Positions 58,788 through 64,000 of a stretch of 64,000 nucleotides of DNA are shown piece after piece. The stretch covers positions 27,392,905 through 27,456,904 of the forward strand of contig JASFXZ010000005.1 of assembly GCA_032209605.1 (NCBI GenBank). Direction: 5' to 3'. The translations under genes were made by a program, and so were the position numbers. The number at the start of each line of letters is the position of its first letter. The first letter of the stretch is position 1. The notes under the pieces were generated by a model. It was given only the letters and a program-made list of their open reading frames with translations, searched no databases and had not been told where the DNA came from. This stretch comes from Mactromeris polynyma (Eukaryota; Mollusca; Bivalvia; Venerida; Mactridae).

Positions 58788-60448
58788 GCGATATTTACTA
58801 AAGTAGATGAAGGCGGTTCAATGGTGAATGTTAGAAGCAGAATAAGTAACTGAAGAAAGCTTGAATGTTAAATAATGTTGCGATATTTACTAAAGTAGAT
58901 GAAGGCGGTTCAATGGTGAATGTTAGAAGCAGAATAAGTAACTGAAGAAAGCTTGAATGTTAAATAATGTTGCGATATTTACTAAAGTAGATGAAGGCGG
59001 TTCAATGGTGAATGTTGAAAGCAGAATAAGTAACTGAAGAAAGCTTGAATGTTAAATAATGTTGCGATATTTACTAAAGTAGATGAAGGCGGTTCAATGG
59101 TGAATGTTGAAAGCAGAATAAGTAACTGAAGAAAGCTTGAATGTTAAATAATGTTGCGATATTTACTAAAGTAGATGAAGGCGGTTCAATGGTGAATGTT
59201 GAAAGCAGAATAAGTAACTGAAGAAAGCTTGAATGTTAAATAATGTTGCGATATTTATTAAAGTAGATGAAGGCGGTTCAATGGTGAATGTTGAAAGCAG
59301 AATAAGTAACTGAAGAAAGCTTGAATGTTAAATAATGTTGCGATATTTATTAAAGTAGATGAAGACAGTTCAATGGTGAATGTTGAAAGCAGAATAAGTA
59401 ACTGAAGAAAGCTTGAATGTTAAATAATGTTGCGATATTTATTAAAGTAGATGAAGGCGGTTCAATGGTGAATGTTAGAAGCAGAATAAGTAACTGAAGA
59501 AAGCTTGAATGTTAAATAATGTTGCGATATTTACTAAAGTAGATGAAGGCGGTTCAATGGTGAATGTTGAAAGCAGAATAAGTAACTGAAGAAAGCTTGA
59601 ATGTTAAATAATGTTGCGATATTTACTAAAGTAGATGAAGGCGGTTCAATGGTGAATGTTGAAAGCAGAATAAGTAACTGAAGAAAGCTTGAATGTTAAA
59701 TAATGTTGCGATATTTATTAAAGTAGATGAAGGCGGTTCAATGGTGAATGTTGAAAGCAGAATAAGTAACTGAAGAAAGCTTGAATGTTAAATAATGTTG
59801 CGATATTTATTAAAGTAGATGAAGGCGGTTCAATGGTGAATGTTGAAAGCAGAATAAGTAACTGAAGAAAGCTTGAATGTTAAATAATGTTGCGATATTT
59901 ATTAAAGTAGATGAAGGCGGTTCAATGGTGAATGTTGAAAGCAGAATAAGTAACTGAAGAAAGCTTGAATGTTAAATAATGTTGCGATATTTATTAAAGT
60001 AGATGAAGACAGTTCAATGGTGAATGTTGAAAGCAGAATAAGTAACTGAAGAAAGCTTGAATGTTAAATAATGTTGCGATATTTATTAAAGTAGATGAAG
60101 GCGGTTCAATGGTGAATGTTAGAAGCAGAATAAGTAACTGAAGAAAGCTTGAATGTTAAATAATGTTGCGATATTTATTAAAGTAGATGAAGGCGGTTCA
60201 ATGGTGAATGTTGAAAGCAGAATAAGTAACTGAAGAAAGCTTGAATGTTAAATAATGTTGCGATATTTATTAAAGTAGATGAAGACAGTTCAATGGTGAA
60301 TGTTGAAAGCAGAATAAGTAACTGAAGAAAGCTTGAATGTTAAATAATGTTGCGATATTTATTAAAGTAGATGAAGACAGTTCAATGGTGAATGTTGAAA
60401 GCAGAATAAGTAACTGAAGAAAGCTGAATGTTAAATAATGTTGCGATA
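58788..60448 (+). repeat. 92-bp minisatellite, 18 copies with higher-order pattern
   Basis: Eighteen 92-bp units (GCGATATTTACTAAAGTAGA, then TGAAGGCGGTTCAATGG, then a body ending GCTTGAATGTTAAATAATGT). Three diagnostic sites vary: TTAC/TTAT, GGCGG/GACAG and GTTAGAAG/GTTGAAAG. The order of variant units is not random: the run TTAT, TTAT with GACAG, then TTAT with GTTAGAAG occurs at units 6-8 and 13-15, showing block duplication. The last unit lacks one T (AAGCTGAATG). The 66-codon minus-strand ORF here is repeat translation. Confidence 0.97.
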
Positions 60449-60699
60449 TAAACATGCTTGCGCATTCCATTGTTTCGATAATAACAAACGCATATTTACA
60501 CTTAATACACTTATACTCTCACTTGCAGTGGTGGTTAATTTCTGAGGAGTTACACCATGGCGTCGAATAATAAACATTTATTTAGTGAACCATTTATTTT
60601 ATCGATGGTTAAAGTAGTTGACGATGACTGCATCGCTAGTCGCTTGCCAGTACTCGCGCCTGATCGAGAGATTGTGACGTACATGCTAAAATCCCTCTC
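60449..60699. other. Unannotated DNA with start of an 85-codon ORF
   Basis: ATG at 60557 (context ACCATGG, a good Kozak match) opens an 85-codon frame ending at 60814, but its second half is translated from the downstream repeat, and no domain is recognised. A first coding exon is conceivable; evidence is weak. Confidence 0.3.
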
Positions 60700-61120
60700 A
60701 TTGAAACCAGTTTGCAATATGTGCCAAGTTATTTTAAAATCCCTTAGTCATGACAAAGTTACTTCCCGGGCGCGACCACCTATAATCTATGTGCATATAT
60801 GCAACATTCCATAATGATCAAACTCCAAGCGTAACCTTGACCTTTGAGGTAGGGACGTGGGTCTTGCACGCGACACGTCGCCTTTATATGCCGAACACAT
60901 GTGCCAAGTTATTTCCAAGTCCGTCGATCAGAACATGACAAAGTTACATTCCGGACACGACCACCTATAATATATGTGCATATATGTCGCGTGCAAGATC
61001 CACGTCACTACCTCAAAGGTCAAGCCACATCAGTTCCTTCACTTAATTATTGATCTTTCCATCATACTTCGAATACCACTTCGGGGACATTTGTCACTTA
61101 CAGTGACAGCTCTTGTTTAT
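60700..61120 (+). repeat. Foldback-type interspersed repeat (family G)
   Basis: A 38-bp inverted pair lies at 60838-60875 (TGACCTTTGAGGTAGGGACG) and 60985-61022 (ends ACTACCTCAAAGGTCA), with three mismatches. In addition a block of about 88 bp containing GTGCCAAGTTATTT, ATGACAAAGTTAC and CGACCACCTATAAT occurs twice as a direct repeat (60717-60803 and 60898-60985). The right end near 61080-61120, GGGGACATTTGTCACTTAC then AGTGACAGCTCTTG, holds a small hairpin. I recall similar sequence in bivalve genomes as a dispersed repeat; class unassigned. Confidence 0.7.
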
Positions 61121-64000
61121 GTTTGAAGTACGTCTGATATAAAAGGTTTTGTTTTTGATCAATTGTGCAAAATGTAACACGCACATACTTAATCATGTTT
61201 AATTAATCATTGTTGGTGTTGTCGGTGTTGTTAGGAGCCATAGTTGTGTTCAAAATAATTACAAACACCATTAAGTGCACTTACTCATTTCCTCCATTCC
61301 AGCTTCCCCAGGTATCGACTGAAGTACACTTAATATACCAAGCTGACCGGTTTGTTTCTCTTTATTTCCTATGCATGTGTAGATCGGATTATAACTACAA
61401 TTGAAAATGAAAGTGCTCTCTTCATACCGTTTTCCGAAACCTTGTTAGAACATGACAGAAACGAGTTTCACCCTTTGCCTCAGTGTGTAGGCATATTCTT
61501 GAAATATGTTCACAGCCCCTCTTTGTATTAATTGATTTACCACTATAAACAGACATGGTGATATGCCAAAGAACATAACAATCTTAAATTGCCATCTTAC
61601 CGGTTATAAATAAGTTATAATAAGAACACGAACATGCTTTCTCTATGTATTACCCGTTGGCCAATCTCCAGGTCAAACATTTAAAACTGGCATCTGGTTA
61701 ACATAATTATAACATTAGTACAGAAGCCATGGCACACTTTTACCCCCGAAATTTGAACAGCCGTATCATTTAAACCATAATCAGTAAAACGGTCATGCTC
61801 CCTACTCTAAATAAACAGCGTGCAGAATGTTTGACGCATCATCCAGAATATGTAATTGGTTAATGAAGGGATAATATTTACGCTATGGGAAAACGGAAGA
61901 TAATTGCTAGTGATTCGCTTCAGATAATTCTTCCTATCAGTGAAAGGTTTAATTTTCGGCTTATGAGAAGTGACACTATGCTGGCCTGAAAAAGAAATGC
62001 AATATCAAAATCGCATTTTCAGGAAGTCAAAGAATGTACGATAATATTATTTCCGACAGGACGGACACGGTCATTGGTGATTTCAGCAGCCAATGAAATT
62101 TTTCGTTTCAAATTCATTCCAGCGACCAATGAAATCCTTCGTTTCAATTCCTAACCAGCATGCAATTTAAGTACACATTTATGCCAATTGATTTAAACAA
62201 TATGTTAAACATATAAAAAAACTAGTTTGAATATTTACATGCGCACATATGTAAAGTATGTAACACTTTTTACAACATAATTTACGTTCATAAGTATACA
62301 CATGTATGTCATAATTAAACAGTTTTTTAGTATTTTTTGAATTAATGAGCATTAATATAGCCACGGACATATATAGGTCCGTGATATAGCTTTATATCAT
62401 ATATATCATAGTTTTGATGATTGAAATGGTCGACTTTACATTAGTCTATGATTTCAAAGTATTACTTACTTTGTTATACGAACGCCTATTAAACTCAAAC
62501 AACAACAGTCTGGAATACAGAACTCGCCATTGTTGATACTCTAACATTAGCGTAGTAATTAAATACCACACGTTACTGACAAAATAATTATTATGTAATG
62601 TGTCTCATTCAGTCTTAAGATGTAAGATTATATTATGTAGATTATATATTTATGGATTGTTCGTTTCCGTTCTGAATCAAAGTATATATTCGATGATATA
62701 ATTGTAAGATGTGAAAAGATGTAAAAGTATGAATTAATTTTAAAAATCAAAATACAGAACCTACTGTAATATACGACATTATCAGGCTACCCAAGATTAA
62801 GGACGATTTTTTACCGATTTCGAAAGAAGATCGTGCAATTTCTGTATTTTTCGATATTATCGTTCTACAAAAAGTTCTGGTTGAATTGACTTCGACGCTG
62901 TTCAAGCAAAATGCAAACATATTAAATTATTTAGCTGCGTTATTTCAATCATTTAAACAAAGCCTTGGCTGAATATTGCTGAAACTTGTTTGGTTAAATC
63001 AGAACTCCACAAGTAACCGAAGCTCTTTGTATGTTGTTTAATTTGCAGCTTATTGTTTTCGGAATCAAGTTTTTAAAAGAAAATAATACATCAAATAAGC
63101 GACCCATTGTCTCTATAGTTCGGCAATATGAAGAATATATGACAATGTTTGATTTCAATCAAAATTTAACGTTGAATCGTGGTGAATTTGAATCGTAACA
63201 GATTGATAAATATTTATGATCTATAAAGTCATTGTAATCAAAATAGCGCTCTGCGATGATGAATTACTTGGATCAATTTCAAATAAAATATTAGCTGGTT
63301 TAATAAAACATGAACGTTTATGTTTAGTTATTTGAACTGGTAGGCAGAAATCAGACCCGATTATTCACGTGTTTCACACAATGTATTTGTACGAGCGCAT
63401 AATTTTTTAACGAACATATCATGTGCCATTGTGTGTTTACAATGCGTGACCCAAACACAATAACTGTGTTTAATCAATTGAATAAAGCTGTCTGTGTCAT
63501 TGCTTCAGCACATTGATTACCCGACAAAAGACATAGGCAATATATTTGTCCATGTCTAAAATCACAGTAAATCTAAAATCAGTCATGTCACTTTTATTTT
63601 AGAATGGTAACTTCTATTTTATGAGGGTATATAGGGGTATATGTTAATGTCGTGTGTGTCCTTTGAGACTCTTTCGGCCTTCCACCACAGACATCGTACC
63701 TCACTGGAAGTACAACTGAAACGTCCCAATATTCACAGATTATCGTTGATTATCTGTTTCCAAATCTATGAAAGGTCGAATCATTCCAACAATACCCTCC
63801 CTGAAAACTGTGGTAAATGTACCAAGAAACTATCTCTCTTCCAATGATTGCCTTAAAATCTTATTCACCTCTTTGTGTGCAATGATTCTGATATCACTTC
63901 CTTTAGCAGTTTCCGTTTAGATTTCGTGAAGTTCTCAAATAACCTCTTAGAATTTACCTTCAGATTTTCAAAATATATTCATATCAACAAACTCTAAGGA
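61121..64000. other. Unannotated DNA to the window end
   Basis: No gene recognised. At 62084-62150 a unit of about 35 bp with CCAATGAAAT and TTCGTTTCAA is doubled. CACGGAC-ATATATAG-GTCCGTG (62362-62383) is a perfect 7-bp-arm hairpin. A 68-codon ORF at 63641-63847 lacks recognisable features. Confidence 0.5.

Noticed and set aside
60557..60814. 85-codon ORF with a good Kozak-like start
   Set aside because: Its second half is derived from a dispersed repeat and no domain is recognisable; kept only as a note in the feature list.

Overview
The window is AT-rich, repeat-dense eukaryotic DNA, most likely from a marine bivalve mollusc. The basis is two tRNA-derived SINE-type elements with intact Pol III A/B boxes, short inverted-repeat elements with TA target sites, large minisatellite arrays, and several interspersed families that resemble repeats I remember from bivalve genomes. 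Species cannot be determined. No rRNA, intact tRNA, CRISPR array or operon-like gene layout is present, so it is not prokaryotic. I found no open reading frame with a recognisable protein domain. All long ORFs lie in tandem arrays whose unit length is a multiple of three, and the rest are below about 135 codons. The window is best read as intergenic or intronic DNA.

Layout. 1-14410: two copies of a 6.2-6.4 kb unit (1 to about 6446, and 8223 to about 14410), about 1.8 kb apart, with element-sized presence/absence differences between them. 14411-20659: interspersed repeats, a 58-bp minisatellite and otherwise featureless DNA. 20660-24633: a 4-kb, roughly 90-copy satellite of 44 bp with an approximately 703-bp higher-order repeat. 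25118-25615: 55-bp array. 26797-27446: a visually perfect 40-bp array of 16 copies. 29695-30384: a pogo/Tigger-like miniature element whose interior has expanded into a 75-bp array. 31144-31985: two SINEs, the first nested in an older repeat with a perfect 13-bp target duplication. 32-50 kb: scattered transposon relics. 50366-53393: two adjacent A/C-rich arrays (45 bp and about 48-54 bp) that read as Thr-rich or His/Cys-rich protein in different frames. 54515-55020: a GC-richer GTAC-motif island. 58788-60448: 18 copies of a 92-bp unit. 60700-61120: a foldback-type repeat. The tail to 64000 holds nothing I recognise.

There are no genes here to assemble into a pathway. The informative content is repeat biology: a duplication that gives natural empty and filled sites for a MITE, a satellite born inside a transposon, and about ten unrelated minisatellite arrays covering roughly 11-12 kb. 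The only protein-coding candidate worth a second look is the 50.3-53.4 kb array, and I give it low confidence.
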